From positions 1-61,748 of the forward strand of contig LFLB01000013.1 in NCBI GenBank assembly GCA_001543005.1: a stretch of 61,748 nt of DNA. The letters are read 5' to 3'. The stretch comes from Candidatus Spongiihabitans thiooxidans. Lineage in GTDB: Bacteria > Pseudomonadota > Gammaproteobacteria > Arenicellales > Poriferihabitantaceae. The position numbers were made by a program, and so were the translations under genes. The notes beneath the pieces are model-generated. The model did no database searches, was not told the DNA's origin, and saw nothing but the letters and a program-made list of their open reading frames with translations. Positions 29,485-38,945 of this stretch are shown piece after piece. Position 1 is the stretch's first letter, and each line of letters starts with the position of its first letter.

Positions 29485-30480
29485 CTACCCCGACCGACTG
29501 TCTGTGTGGTTTAAAAAATTATTGCATTGTTGATACAGTTGAAATCGCGACTTCTCATACATTATAGAATGCGTGGCCTCAGAAAACTGCAGGTAATATT
29601 TCTGTTTACTCGAAATGGCATCAAACATTTTCTGAGTCTCGTTTGCTGGCGTTAAAACATTATCCCACTCGCCACGGAATATCAACGAAGGAACCGTGAT
29701 TAAAGTTTCATCAAAATAAGTGTCGTTCCATGCATTGACCAAATCCACAGCAAACCCCATCGGAGTTTTAACTTCTCGGTCGGAAGAGTCATAGTCGCCA
29801 AAAACACTATGACTGTATTCCCGCCGCCAATTTTCGACAAACCACCTCTCCAGAGGAGAAGTAGTCCCTTCCGGCTTGTCATCTCTAAGTAGATTATATC
29901 GATCATCTATGCTCATGGGAAAGTAAGCGAAATTTGGCAGTTGCTTTTCGCCAAAATATTTCATCAGCAAATCGGTGCCTGATTGGCTCTTTCGCACAAT
30001 CGGCGCATGCATTATGAAGGAGCTTACTTTATGGGAAAATTCGTTTATGTAATATCCGGCTGGAATGGCACCGCGAGAAATAGCGATAATGTTAACCGTT
30101 TTTGAATCGGTAGCCGCGCAAATATAATTTACAACAGAGTCTACTTCCTGTGTCAAAGTATTCCCGACCCCGTAGTAGTATGGACTATTATGCTTCTCGA
30201 CGAAACCGCGAGGGTAGCCGTCCGACAAACCGTAGCCTAACAAGTCAAACCCGAACACGCGCCTGCCGTTTTCCGACAAAGCATCAAACCAAGACACCCC
30301 GTCGATTTTGCAAGCGGAAGTTAAAGAGGTCGGCACAGTGGCACCGTGAAAAAACAACACCGGGGTTTTTTTAGCATCCACCGAATGTGGCTGAGCAGCA
30401 ACCACAGCAATCTTAGCGTCATGCACAACGCTCGGCAAAAAATCCACCCCAACAGCATCATTTGTTAAATGTTTACACAT
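29485..30480 (-). CDS. Alpha/beta hydrolase
   Basis: A 331-residue alpha/beta hydrolase. PVLFFHGATVP carries the oxyanion HG motif and AISRGAIPAG the nucleophile elbow (S in SRG, a G-x-S-x-G variant beginning with Ala). IFRGEWDNVLTP carries the acid Asp, and SEATHSIMYE the catalytic His. It begins the four-gene operon with the E1-like enzyme, FeeM-like acyltransferase and EamA transporter. It could act as a thioesterase, acyl-releasing or ester-cleaving step of the pathway. The short gap (30481-30555) between its start and the IS end must hold the promoter unless transcription comes from the IS. Confidence 0.85.
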   Translation of the reverse strand: MCKHLTNDAVGVDFLPSVVHDAKIAVVAAQPHSVDAKKTPVLFFHGATVPTSLTSACKIDGVSWFDALSENGRRVFGFDLLGYGLSDGYPRGFVEKHNSPYYYGVGNTLTQEVDSVVNYICAATDSKTVNIIAISRGAIPAGYYINEFSHKVSSFIMHAPIVRKSQSGTDLLMKYFGEKQLPNFAYFPMSIDDRYNLLRDDKPEGTTSPLERWFVENWRREYSHSVFGDYDSSDREVKTPMGFAVDLVNAWNDTYFDETLITVPSLIFRGEWDNVLTPANETQKMFDAISSKQKYYLQFSEATHSIMYEKSRFQLYQQCNNFLNHTDSRSG

Positions 30481-30555
30481 AACATTTTTCTAGAAAAACT
30501 GTAAATCAGCATGTAACCATACTTAGGAATTAATTACAACCAAACTCAAGCAAAT

Positions 30556-31060
30556 TGTTAATGATAAGTAAACTGTCCGCTTTTGTAACACGTAATGTGT
30601 CCGGATTTATGGTCGCTGTTTTTGGAGTTGACTATGAGTCGGGCACATTGGTTACAGGAGACCAAACAGATGAGATATGAAGAGGCGTATGAAGGTTATC
30701 AATGCAAACGATTAAGCCAAGAGGAGGCATCGCAGTTGTTGGGCGTGTGCTCGCGGACGGATCAAAGCTATCTGTGTCGGCACGAGGAAACGGGGTTGGC
30801 GGGTTTGCTGGATAAGCGTTTGAATCAGCCATCGCACCACAAAGCGCCGGTTGATGAAGTGATGCGGCGGGTGGATTTATACCCCGGGCATTATAGCGGT
30901 TGGAAGGTGAAACACTTTCACTCGTGGTATCGGCGTAAATCCGCTTCGCAGCAATCGGGATATTTTCCCCTTTCGGCTACGCCTTCAGGGGGAATCCACA
31001 ACAAACAAAAGCGGACAATTCACGTGTTATAAATTCGGACAGTTCTATTTACTTCTAACA
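30556..31060 (+). mobile_element. ISNCY-type element, internally deleted (505 bp)
   Basis: It has both ends: left tgttaatgataagtaaactg and right acttctaaca, with related inverted terminal sequences each carrying two tgtccg motifs. The left part encodes a transposase N-terminus from the ATG at 30634 or 30670 (KQMRYEEAYEGYQCKRLSQE and onward), typical of an ISNCY-like helix-turn-helix. At about 30930 the reading frame jumps into right-end sequence shared with 12-140. The catalytic core is missing, so it can move only with help from an intact copy. No target-site duplication is obvious. Confidence 0.8.
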
Positions 31061-31227
31061 GTGCGTGTATAAATCTGTGAATTCAATCCTGAAGTGCAAC
31101 AAAAGGTGGTATGCCGAATAGTACTTAATTGACGGTTTCATGCCAAGACATTTGCGTATAATTCGGCAATTTGACTATCGCGGCTGACGATCGAATATTT
31201 GCCTTGCAATCTCTTGCCTCAACCACT

Positions 31228-31905
31228 ATGGACGCCCTCAACCTGCTGTTTAGCAGGGATGTTGAGCTATGGGAAATAATTGGCATCTCTTTTCGGGTTT
31301 CATGTACTGCCATACTGAGCGCAAGCCCATTCGCGCTTGGCATTGCCTTCATATTGGCTTATTTCAATTTCATCGGCCGGCGGCTGTTGATCTCGATATT
31401 CAGCACGCTGTTGGCTTTTCCCGCTGTTGTCGTCGGTTTGGTGGTTTACATACTGTTATCCAGTCAGGGGCCGTTAGGCGATTGGCGCTTGCTGTTTTCC
31501 CAAACCGCGATGATTATTGCTCAAATAATTCTATGTCTGCCGATCCTGATTTCACTCAGCCATGCGGCTTTTCAGGCCAACGATCATCATGCCTGGGAAA
31601 CCGCAAGAACCTTGGGAATTCCCGGATTCAGAGCCTTCCTGATAATCATCTATGAGGTAAAATTTGGGCTTCTTGCCGCATTCCTCGCCGGATTTGGCCG
31701 CATCATTGCCGAAGTCGGTGCATCAATGATGGTGGGTGGCAATATTCTGCACTATACCCGCAATATTCCGACCGCGATTGCGCTGGAAACCAGTAAGGGT
31801 AATTTTTCCCAGGGTATTGCTCTGGGAATTGTGTTATTACTTTTGGCATTTATATTGAATATTCTGCTTCAATATTTCCAGGGGCGAGGTAAATCCTCGC
31901 CATGA
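31228..31905 (+). CDS. tupB: Tungstate/molybdate-type ABC transporter permease (TupB-like)
   Basis: About 225 residues from the ATG at 31228 (an in-frame TTG at 31171 is possible). The binding-protein-dependent transport signature EVGASMMVGGNI lies in a cytoplasmic loop among about six membrane segments. ISFRVSCTAILSASPFALGIA at the start and FPAVVVGLVVYILLSSQGPLG are typical of TupB. It overlaps the ATPase gene start by 4 bases. The substrate-binding protein TupA, usually first in the operon, is absent: the IS end lies only about 170 bases upstream. Confidence 0.85.
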   Translation: MDALNLLFSRDVELWEIIGISFRVSCTAILSASPFALGIAFILAYFNFIGRRLLISIFSTLLAFPAVVVGLVVYILLSSQGPLGDWRLLFSQTAMIIAQIILCLPILISLSHAAFQANDHHAWETARTLGIPGFRAFLIIIYEVKFGLLAAFLAGFGRIIAEVGASMMVGGNILHYTRNIPTAIALETSKGNFSQGIALGIVLLLLAFILNILLQYFQGRGKSSP

Positions 31906-32597
31906 CCGAGAAAATAACATTCAGCAGGATCACGAAGTCGTTCGCCGGGTCGTTTTCCGCGACCAAATTACTCAGCGATGTAGATATTGCGCTGCATGGC
32001 GGGAAAGTCATACTGCTGACCGGGGAGAACGGAACCGGGAAAACCACACTACTTCGGATACTTGCCGGCCTGTTAAAACCGGATTTTGGCACTGTCAATT
32101 TTGGCGCAACTGATGAGCATTGGAAACATGCCCGTAAACGTCTCCTGAAAAATGTGATGTATCTCCACCAACGACCTTATATGTTCGAAGGCAGTGTGTC
32201 GCGTAACATGGCACTGGCGGTACCTGGTTCAATGAGCAGAAAACAAACCAGGGAACGTGTCAATCAGGCTTTGGAATGGGGCATGTTGACCAGACATGCG
32301 TTAGCCAATGCTAAAACACTCTCTGGCGGGCAGCAGCAGCGGGTCGCGTTAGCGCGAGCATGGTTACGCCAATCACCGATAATGCTGCTGGATGAACCGA
32401 TCGCAAATATGGATACCCAATCCAGTGCGCGGACGATTAAACTGTTGCATCAACTAAAACATGCCAATACCGCAATTTTGATTTGTAGTCACAATTACCA
32501 GATTTTCGATAGCCTGGTTGATCGACACGTTGAGTTAGCCAATTATCAATTGACCGAAGCCCAATCGATCAAAGCCGACAATCGCGTACCGCGGTAA
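31902..32597 (+). CDS. tupC: ABC transporter ATP-binding protein (TupC-like)
   Basis: A 231-residue ATPase with Walker A LTGENGTGKTTLLRIL, Q-loop MYLHQRPYMFEG, signature LSGGQQQRVALARA, Walker B IMLLDEPIANMD and the H-loop CSHNYQ. It pairs with the permease by a 4-base overlap and is followed by mobA, which supports a tungstate or molybdate substrate for molybdopterin enzymes. Confidence 0.85.
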   Translation: MTEKITFSRITKSFAGSFSATKLLSDVDIALHGGKVILLTGENGTGKTTLLRILAGLLKPDFGTVNFGATDEHWKHARKRLLKNVMYLHQRPYMFEGSVSRNMALAVPGSMSRKQTRERVNQALEWGMLTRHALANAKTLSGGQQQRVALARAWLRQSPIMLLDEPIANMDTQSSARTIKLLHQLKHANTAILICSHNYQIFDSLVDRHVELANYQLTEAQSIKADNRVPR

Positions 32598-32632
32598 TAT
32601 CGCCCGCATAAATAAAGAAAAATTCCAGGACA

Positions 32633-33268
32633 ATGCCGCAAGGTAATATCGGTAATATGAAAGGTGAAACCATTTGCGATGTCACCGGATTGATTCTGGC
32701 TGGCGGATTGGCTCGAAGAATGGACGGTCAGGATAAGGGATTGATTCTATTTCGCGGTGAAGCGATGGCGCAGCGTATTGCGCGCGCGTTACGACCTCAA
32801 TGTCATCGCATTTTAATAAATGCCAATCGCAATATCAGTGAATATGAAAAATTTGGTTGCCCGGTAATCTTGGACCAACTCGCGGATTTTCAAGGACCGC
32901 TTGCCGGAATGCTAACCGGATTGAATAACATTTCAACCTCGTGGATGGTTACCGCACCCTGTGATGGTCCTTTTATGGCAATCGACTATGTGAAAAAAAT
33001 GAAACAGGCCGTTACCTTAAATAATCATGCTCTTGCGGTTGCCTCTTGCAATGACCGGCTACAACCGGTGTACGCCATGATCCATCAATCGCTGATAGAA
33101 AGCCTGGAAGCATTTCTTGCTAGCGATGAACGAAAAATTGATAAATGGTACGGCCAGCATGACTATACCATTGTCGATTTCTCCAACTCCCCGCAAATGT
33201 TTGAAAACATCAACACACCGGAACAATTACGCGCATTAGAACGATTAAACCAACCTGCCGGGGACTGA
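32633..33268 (+). CDS. mobA: Molybdenum cofactor guanylyltransferase MobA
   Basis: A 211-residue nucleotidyltransferase. The N-terminal motif LILAGGLARRMDGQDKGLI is the MobA signature, and APCDGPFM matches the PCDxPF metal/nucleotide site. It attaches GMP to molybdopterin cofactor. The start is ATG at 32633 or ATG at 32657, between which a ggtaatat duplication lies. It follows the TupBC transporter by 35 bases in the same direction and so forms a metal-uptake to cofactor-maturation unit. Confidence 0.92.
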   Translation: MPQGNIGNMKGETICDVTGLILAGGLARRMDGQDKGLILFRGEAMAQRIARALRPQCHRILINANRNISEYEKFGCPVILDQLADFQGPLAGMLTGLNNISTSWMVTAPCDGPFMAIDYVKKMKQAVTLNNHALAVASCNDRLQPVYAMIHQSLIESLEAFLASDERKIDKWYGQHDYTIVDFSNSPQMFENINTPEQLRALERLNQPAGD

Positions 33269-33278
33269 TTGCCCTGCT

Positions 33279-34004
33279 CTAGCTCGCAAATTCGATGGTA
33301 ATTCTACGATTTTGCTTGCCTTTGTTTTTGATGCTTTGTACCCGAACCGGGCCGATTTCTGCGCTATTGGCGACATGAGTGCCGCCACAAGGTTGCAAAT
33401 CCGCTTCGCCAAATTTCACTAATCTGATCATCGTACCAGTGCCCATTGGTGGCAATACGGACATCGTGCGTATTAGTTCAGGTTGTTGCTGCATTTCCTG
33501 GTCGGTAATCCAGCTTAATGTCATGGGATGGTTTCCCTGAATAATTTCGTTTAACCGTTGCTCGAGATGCTCTTTTTCCGGTGGATCAGGTAAATCGAAA
33601 TCCAATCGACCGCTACCATCGCTAATCGAACCACCGGTTACCGGCGCAGCAACCGCAACACAGAGCATATGCATACAGCTATGCATACGCATCAACCGAT
33701 GACGCCGTTGCCAATTTAAGGTCAGGGTTACGGTTTCACCCATTGCCGGCATCAACGCCGATTCTTTAATGAAATGTTCATTAACGATATGCAGATGTGC
33801 GCCGCTATCCCGATCCCGGTAACAATCCAAAATTTCCAGTTGCTCCCCGGTTTCACGAGTCAGCACGCCAACGTCACCAGGTTGACCGCCGCCGAGGGGA
33901 TAAAAAACTGTCTGGTCAACAGATATGGCATTCGGATAAACCGCTGTTACCTCTGCCTGGCAGGATTTCAGATAACCGTCCTGTCTGAATAATTCTATTG
34001 TCAT
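33279..34004 (-). CDS. Alanyl-tRNA editing protein AlaX-type
   Basis: A 241-residue stand-alone editing domain related to AlaRS. The zinc-binding motifs HRLMRMHSCMHML (HxxxH) and CGGTHV (CxxxH) are present, with an N-terminal region FYPLGGGQPGDVG typical of AlaX. It hydrolyses Ser-tRNA(Ala) or Gly-tRNA(Ala). It is convergent with mobA with a 10-base gap. Confidence 0.9.
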   Translation of the reverse strand: MTIELFRQDGYLKSCQAEVTAVYPNAISVDQTVFYPLGGGQPGDVGVLTRETGEQLEILDCYRDRDSGAHLHIVNEHFIKESALMPAMGETVTLTLNWQRRHRLMRMHSCMHMLCVAVAAPVTGGSISDGSGRLDFDLPDPPEKEHLEQRLNEIIQGNHPMTLSWITDQEMQQQPELIRTMSVLPPMGTGTMIRLVKFGEADLQPCGGTHVANSAEIGPVRVQSIKNKGKQNRRITIEFAS

Positions 34005-34067
34005 TTGTCGAAACTCATCGGTTAAAACTTATTGTTGTAATTTTGATGCCGCAATTTTTTGCGCGTA

Positions 34068-35048
34068 TCATCCGTAATACGCGCCCCTGCGGGGCTTGCG
34101 CGAAAAATCGCTCCCGGCGATTTTTTCCCGCACCAGTTGTGCAACTTTGACCGCAAGCAACCCATCCTCCCCTGACACCAAAGGTGGTTTATTATGCGAA
34201 ACGCAATCGATAAAGTGCGCGAGTTCCGCATTTAACGGAAGTTGCGATGTAACCTCAATATTTCGGTGTACCAATTCAGGAAACTTGCCTCCTGATTTAA
34301 TTTTACCCGGTTTAACCTGTTCAAGTTTCTGATCACTAAAATTCAAACCCAGATACGTTTCATGGGAAAACACTCTGATACGTCTAAACTGGTTACGTGA
34401 AACCCGGCTTGCAGTAACATTGGCAACCGCGCCATTATCAAATTCCAGTCGGGTGTTGGCAATATCAATATGATCGGTGATAACCTGAGTACCTGTGGCA
34501 GATACATTGGTAAGTTCTGAGTGAATCAGCGATAACACGATATCAATATCATGAATCATTAAATCCGTCACCACGTCAACATCCGTAGCCCTTTCAACAA
34601 ATTCACCTAACCGATGTACCTCAATAAATCTCGGACTGCTGGCTAGTTCAGCAAGTTTCATAACCCCGGCATTGAATCGTTCTAAATGACCGATCTGCAG
34701 GATTACCCCATTTTTCCTGGCAAGTTCTACAATTTCAGCACTTTCCGCAACACTGGACGCAATCGGCTTTTCCAGCAACGTAGGCACCCCGGCCTCAAGG
34801 AATGACCGAGAAACCGCTAAATGCAAACTGGTGGGTACAACGATACTGACCGCATCGATTTGACGCTCAAGCCCATGAGTATCAGTTAACGCTCGACAGT
34901 TATGCTTATCGGCAATGCTGGAAGCAACCGATTGGTCGATGTCAACAACCGCAACCAACTCCACGTTATCCATATTGGCGTAGATCTTGGCGTGAATGCG
35001 CCCCAGATAACCGACTCCAACCACTGCCACACGTATTGGTTTAGGCAT
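34068..35048 (-). CDS. Gfo/Idh/MocA family oxidoreductase
   Basis: A 326-residue NAD(P)-dependent oxidoreductase. VAVVGVGYLGRIHAKIYANM is the Rossmann motif, LLEKPIASSVAE has the conserved EKP, and MIHDIDIVLSLI the catalytic-helix His/Asp. Segments such as DIANTRLEFDNGAVANVTAS resemble the UDP-GlcNAc 3-dehydrogenase (GnnA) branch that neighbours lipid A genes in some proteobacteria, but no lpx gene is present here, so the substrate is open. The C-terminal SDFSRKPRRGAYYG looks complete. Confidence 0.88.
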   Translation of the reverse strand: MPKPIRVAVVGVGYLGRIHAKIYANMDNVELVAVVDIDQSVASSIADKHNCRALTDTHGLERQIDAVSIVVPTSLHLAVSRSFLEAGVPTLLEKPIASSVAESAEIVELARKNGVILQIGHLERFNAGVMKLAELASSPRFIEVHRLGEFVERATDVDVVTDLMIHDIDIVLSLIHSELTNVSATGTQVITDHIDIANTRLEFDNGAVANVTASRVSRNQFRRIRVFSHETYLGLNFSDQKLEQVKPGKIKSGGKFPELVHRNIEVTSQLPLNAELAHFIDCVSHNKPPLVSGEDGLLAVKVAQLVREKIAGSDFSRKPRRGAYYG

Positions 35049-35281
35049 AATTAAACATTAGATTTCTTGATATTTTCAGATAAAACAACTCAATGAAAGA
35101 CGATTTTACCTTTTTCAGGGCTTTTTCAACCCTTATTTTGTTTCTCTTTGCCAGGACACACTCACCTGTTTACGTGTCCGTATCAAACCGATACAGCATA
35201 CCGCCACTTAAATAAACGAATAATACTTGTAATTCTGTTTATACTTATATGTTTGATTCTTAACAATCAGATGACGATAAA

Positions 35282-35433
35282 ATGGAAGGGAAAACTATAA
35301 GCGAGTTTGAGTTGTTAAGCAAATTCAACCCTGAAAAAAAGCGGTCAAGTTGTTTGAGACTGTCAGATGGCTGCAAGACCACCATTGCCCGGCTTGTGGT
35401 GGCGTGAACACCTACAAACACAAATCTCGGCCG
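35282..35433 (+). pseudogene. IS1595-type transposase N-terminal remnant, frameshifted
   Basis: MEGKTISEFELLSKFNPEKK is readable from the ATG at 35282. After the run of A residues the homologous frame continues one base out as WLQDHHCPACGGVNTYKHKS, the zinc-ribbon start of IS1595-family transposases. Everything downstream is lost. It lies directly upstream of the glutamine amidotransferase gene. The gap 35049-35281 holds small AT-rich hairpins but no gene. Confidence 0.6.
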
Positions 35434-35467
35434 CAAGCAGCTGGAGACGGTCACGACAAACAAAAAT

Positions 35468-36211
35468 ATGCCAGGTAAGAAAAACCCATTTTTGATTATT
35501 CAGCTGCGGCCCGAGAATGAGACAGCGAACAGCGAGTTTGAAGCGATTCTGCAATACGGCGGGCTTCGGGAAAATGAGGTGATCCGAGCTCGGGTTGAAC
35601 ACACCGGTCTGCCTGACATTAACCTAGATGACTACGCCGCCATTATAATCGGAGGCAGTCCGCTTGATGTGAGCACACCAGAATATCAGAAAAGCGAGAT
35701 ACAGAAAAAGATTGAAGCGGACTTTATGGATTTGTTTGAAAGTGTGGTGGCAGCGGATTTCCCATTTTTAGGCGCATGCTCTGGCAGTGGATTACTGGGC
35801 AGATTTTGCGGGGCGAATGTCTCGACAAAATACGCCGAGCCGGTTGGCGGAGCCGACATTACACTCACGGCAGAAGGAAAAGAAGACCCGCTGCTGAGCG
35901 GATTCCCAACAACATTTCGCGTGTTGCTCGGACACAAAGAGGCATGCGATGAACTCCCGCCAGGCGCGATACTTTTAGCGTGGTCAGAGGCATGTCCGGT
36001 GCAGATATTTCGGGTGAAAAACAATATTTATGCCACCCAATTCCATCCAGAAGGCGATCGTGAGGGATTTACCGTGCGCATCAACACATACAAACATCAC
36101 GGCTATTTTCCTCCGGAAACCGCCGAACAGCTTATTGCCGTAATTAAAAATGAAGATACGCCCGTACCAAAGCAGATTCTCTACCGATTCGCCAATCGAT
36201 ACCGGAACTAG
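35468..36211 (+). CDS. Class I glutamine amidotransferase
   Basis: A 247-residue stand-alone GATase domain. IIIGGSPLDVS and the nucleophile region FLGACSGSGLLG carry the active-site Cys (GxCxG), and YATQFHPEGD has the His-x-Glu partner. Such proteins hydrolyse glutamine to feed ammonia to an unidentified partner, or act on gamma-glutamyl compounds. The start is 35 bases after an IS1595 remnant, so the native promoter may be disrupted. Confidence 0.85.
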   Translation: MPGKKNPFLIIQLRPENETANSEFEAILQYGGLRENEVIRARVEHTGLPDINLDDYAAIIIGGSPLDVSTPEYQKSEIQKKIEADFMDLFESVVAADFPFLGACSGSGLLGRFCGANVSTKYAEPVGGADITLTAEGKEDPLLSGFPTTFRVLLGHKEACDELPPGAILLAWSEACPVQIFRVKNNIYATQFHPEGDREGFTVRINTYKHHGYFPPETAEQLIAVIKNEDTPVPKQILYRFANRYRN

Positions 36212-36231
36212 CCCAAGTAATTTAGAGAGAC

Positions 36232-36262
36232 AATTCAAAGAGGCAATCCAGAGGGGCAATCC
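36232..36262. repeat. Imperfect short duplication after the GATase gene
   Basis: Two imperfect copies containing ggcaatcca lie in the convergent gap between the amidotransferase and SLC13 genes. Confidence 0.4.
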
Positions 36263-36327
36263 ATTTGGAGAATACCGGAGTTTAGAAATAATCAGTGTTT
36301 TGCCCACCTCTTGGAATAATCCTGCAA

Positions 36328-38103
36328 TCAAAGCGGCCATACCCAAATAATCATTGGAATCGACACCGCAATGACAATAATCTCCAATGGCAACCCCATT
36401 CGCCAGTAATCACCAAATCTATAGCCGCCTGGTCCCATAATCAGGGTGTTATTTTTATGCCCAATGGGCGTCAAAAACGCGCACGAGGCGGCTACTGCCA
36501 CCGCCATAAGAAAAGGATCGGCGCTAACCCCCAGGCGGTTTGCGATGTCAATTGCGATGGGCGCAGCGATGACTGTGGTGGCGGTGTTGTTGAGTACATC
36601 GGACAGCGTCATGGTCACCACCATTAATAATGTCAACACAATCATCGCACCATAACCCTCGGAAAGACTAACAATACTTTGAGCGATAAGCGCCGTACCC
36701 CCTGATGCCTCCAGCGCAGAACCAATCGGAATCATGGAGCCAAGCAAAACGATGACCGGCCATTCGATCGAGCTATAGATTTCACGTATCGGGACAATGT
36801 TAAATCCAACCATAATGAGACAAACTATCGCTAACGCGGTTGGCAAATGCAGTATGCCCATGCTGGCGGCGGCAATGGCAAGAACGAAAGCGCCGACTGC
36901 GACTCCGGCTTTGTTGCGTTGTATCACTTGCAAATCCCGTTCCTGCAGAGGAAGCCCTCCCAACCAGATAGCAATATCCGCTAATCGCTCGGTGGGGCCC
37001 AGCAGCAACAACACGTCGCCGGCCTGAATGGTCAATTTTCGAACCCGATCGCGAAACGATTTGCCCTGACGTGAAACGCCCAGCAAGGTGACCGCATGGC
37101 GATAAAGCAGTCTAACGCTCAACGCCGTGCGCCCTTCAATTCTAGCTCCTTCAGGAATAACAATTTCAATCAGCGAAAGATCTTCCCCGATTACGCTATC
37201 GTGTTTCTCAGAACCGACATATTCCAGACCATGCCCGCCGACGAAGGCATCTATATTGGTTGCATTCGCTTGTATCACCAGTAAATCACCCTGCTTGATT
37301 ACCTCTCGTCTTGCATGCCCTGGAAATCTTTTACCGCGACGAACCAGGCCGATAATGGCCACGTCGGCATCCTCGCCTTCGGCATCCAGGTCTCGGACTT
37401 TTTTACCGATTACCGATGACTTCGCCCCTACCCTGACTTCCGCCACATAATCCTGGATTTGGAACAGCTCCCTGGCCGCGCCTTGGTCGCTGGTCACATT
37501 TGGAATAAGACGCCACCCGACCAGTGTCACAAATATAACGCCCGCTAATGCTGCTACCATACCCACCGGTGAAAAATCAAACATTCCGAATGGTTCACCA
37601 AATGCCCGCTCCCGAAAACTGGCAATGATGATATTCGGTGGTGTTCCGATTAGTGTAATCAAACCACCCAGGATAGATGCGAAGGACAAAGGCATCAGTG
37701 TTAGTGCAGGACTCCTTTTCGCCTTTGTCGCGGCCTGCATGTCGATAGGCATGAGCAACGCCAGCGCCGCGACATTGTTCATAATCGCCGATAAACCCGC
37801 GGCCACCGCGGACATAATGCTGATATGAAGAAACAATGAGCGACTGGCATCAACCACATACTTGGCAATCAGTTCAATGGCGCCGGAATTTGAGAGACCC
37901 CGACTGACAATGAGTACCAGGGCAACAATAATCGTAGCGTGATGCCCGAATCCATCAAACGCATTTTCTTGCGGCACGACGCCGATGATGATGGCAGTGA
38001 TCAATGCGCCAAACGCAATCAGGTCATAACGTATCTTGCCCCAAATCAGCAGGGCAAATACGGCGCCCAGCAATGAAAACAGCATCATCTGGTCAGATAT
38101 CAT
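36328..38103 (-). CDS. SLC13-family permease with two TrkA-C domains
   Basis: A 591-residue membrane protein with about ten or more helices split by a cytoplasmic pair of TrkA-C (RCK_C) domains (about 200-370: VRVGAKSSVIGKKVRDLDAE and AGDVLLLLGPTERLADI). Typical SLC13 motifs are MNNVAALALLMPI, LIGTPPNIIIASFRE, DVLNNTATTVIAAPIA and PIGHKNNTLIMGPGGY. Family members move dicarboxylates, sulfate or other anions with Na+. The regulatory TrkA-C insert suggests ligand control. Substrate is unknown. Confidence 0.92.
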   Translation of the reverse strand: MISDQMMLFSLLGAVFALLIWGKIRYDLIAFGALITAIIIGVVPQENAFDGFGHHATIIVALVLIVSRGLSNSGAIELIAKYVVDASRSLFLHISIMSAVAAGLSAIMNNVAALALLMPIDMQAATKAKRSPALTLMPLSFASILGGLITLIGTPPNIIIASFRERAFGEPFGMFDFSPVGMVAALAGVIFVTLVGWRLIPNVTSDQGAARELFQIQDYVAEVRVGAKSSVIGKKVRDLDAEGEDADVAIIGLVRRGKRFPGHARREVIKQGDLLVIQANATNIDAFVGGHGLEYVGSEKHDSVIGEDLSLIEIVIPEGARIEGRTALSVRLLYRHAVTLLGVSRQGKSFRDRVRKLTIQAGDVLLLLGPTERLADIAIWLGGLPLQERDLQVIQRNKAGVAVGAFVLAIAAASMGILHLPTALAIVCLIMVGFNIVPIREIYSSIEWPVIVLLGSMIPIGSALEASGGTALIAQSIVSLSEGYGAMIVLTLLMVVTMTLSDVLNNTATTVIAAPIAIDIANRLGVSADPFLMAVAVAASCAFLTPIGHKNNTLIMGPGGYRFGDYWRMGLPLEIIVIAVSIPMIIWVWPL

Positions 38104-38188
38104 GCCACTCGAATAAAATATGAACAGGTTTCAAGTTGTTGCCAGCACTCAGGCTAATGAATAAAGATGCCCTGAAATCTGTGGAACG

Positions 38189-38668
38189 CTATTTATAGGC
38201 TACGCTGAGAATTTCGTAAATTCGTTTTCCACCCGGCGCGGCAACTTCGACTTGATCGTCAACATGTTTTCCAATTAAAGCCTTTCCGATTGGGGAACTG
38301 ATGGAGATACGCCCTTTGTTAAGATCCGCTTCCAGATTACCGACCAATTGATAACTCACATTGCTTTCTTGTTCGGTATCGTATAAATCCACATAGGCAC
38401 CGAACACGACCTTTCCATCCTGGGCAATTTTGACCGGGTTAATTATTTCCGCTATGGACAGGTTGGATTCAAGCTCCGCGATACGCCCTTCTATAAAACC
38501 CTGTTGCTCCTTGGCCGCATCGTACTCTGCATTCTCCGACAAGTCGCCGTGCGATCTTGCTTCCGCGATAGCGGCGATGACATTCGGGCGATCGACGCTT
38601 TTCAGTTTGGCCAACTCGGTGCGCAATTCCTCGGCGCCATTGTAGGTCAATACCACTCTGTTGTTCAT
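38189..38668 (-). CDS. greA: Transcription elongation factor GreA
   Basis: A 159-residue protein of standard length. The N-terminal coiled coil holds the acidic tip [15 protein letters not shown], and the C-terminal FKBP-like domain has [20 protein letters not shown]. It stimulates RNA cleavage in backtracked RNA polymerase. It lies alone on the minus strand 85 bases from the SLC13 gene. Confidence 0.95.
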   Translation of the reverse strand: MNNRVVLTYNGAEELRTELAKLKSVDRPNVIAAIAEARSHGDLSENAEYDAAKEQQGFIEGRIAELESNLSIAEIINPVKIAQDGKVVFGAYVDLYDTEQESNVSYQLVGNLEADLNKGRISISSPIGKALIGKHVDDQVEVAAPGGKRIYEILSVAYK

Positions 38669-38945
38669 TTCAAAAGCCTATGGGTTTCTGTCTTGACACT
38701 TTATAAGGGTGTCGCTTAAATAACGTTCAAATCTTTTCGTTATTCCAATTGCGTAGCACTATACCCCAAAACATCACTAAGAACATCTTTGGCGTCAGCA
38801 CCATGAATGGGCGGCGATTTTCTATGCGGTCGGCATGGGTTAAATAGCTCGGGTCATTTGCGCTTTCGGTCAATCCAATGATCTGGCAAAATACACAACG
38901 GCCCCCTTTTCCGTGTATCGTCGCCACCATCGGGGTGTTCAATTT

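Noticed and set aside
38727..38942. 71-codon minus-strand frame after the acetoacetate-CoA ligase stop, with CVFCQIIG recalling HIT proteins
   Set aside because: Only a few residues resemble HIT, the HxHxH site is absent, and it begins at TTG. An AGGA lies before it, so it could be revisited with RNA or peptide data.
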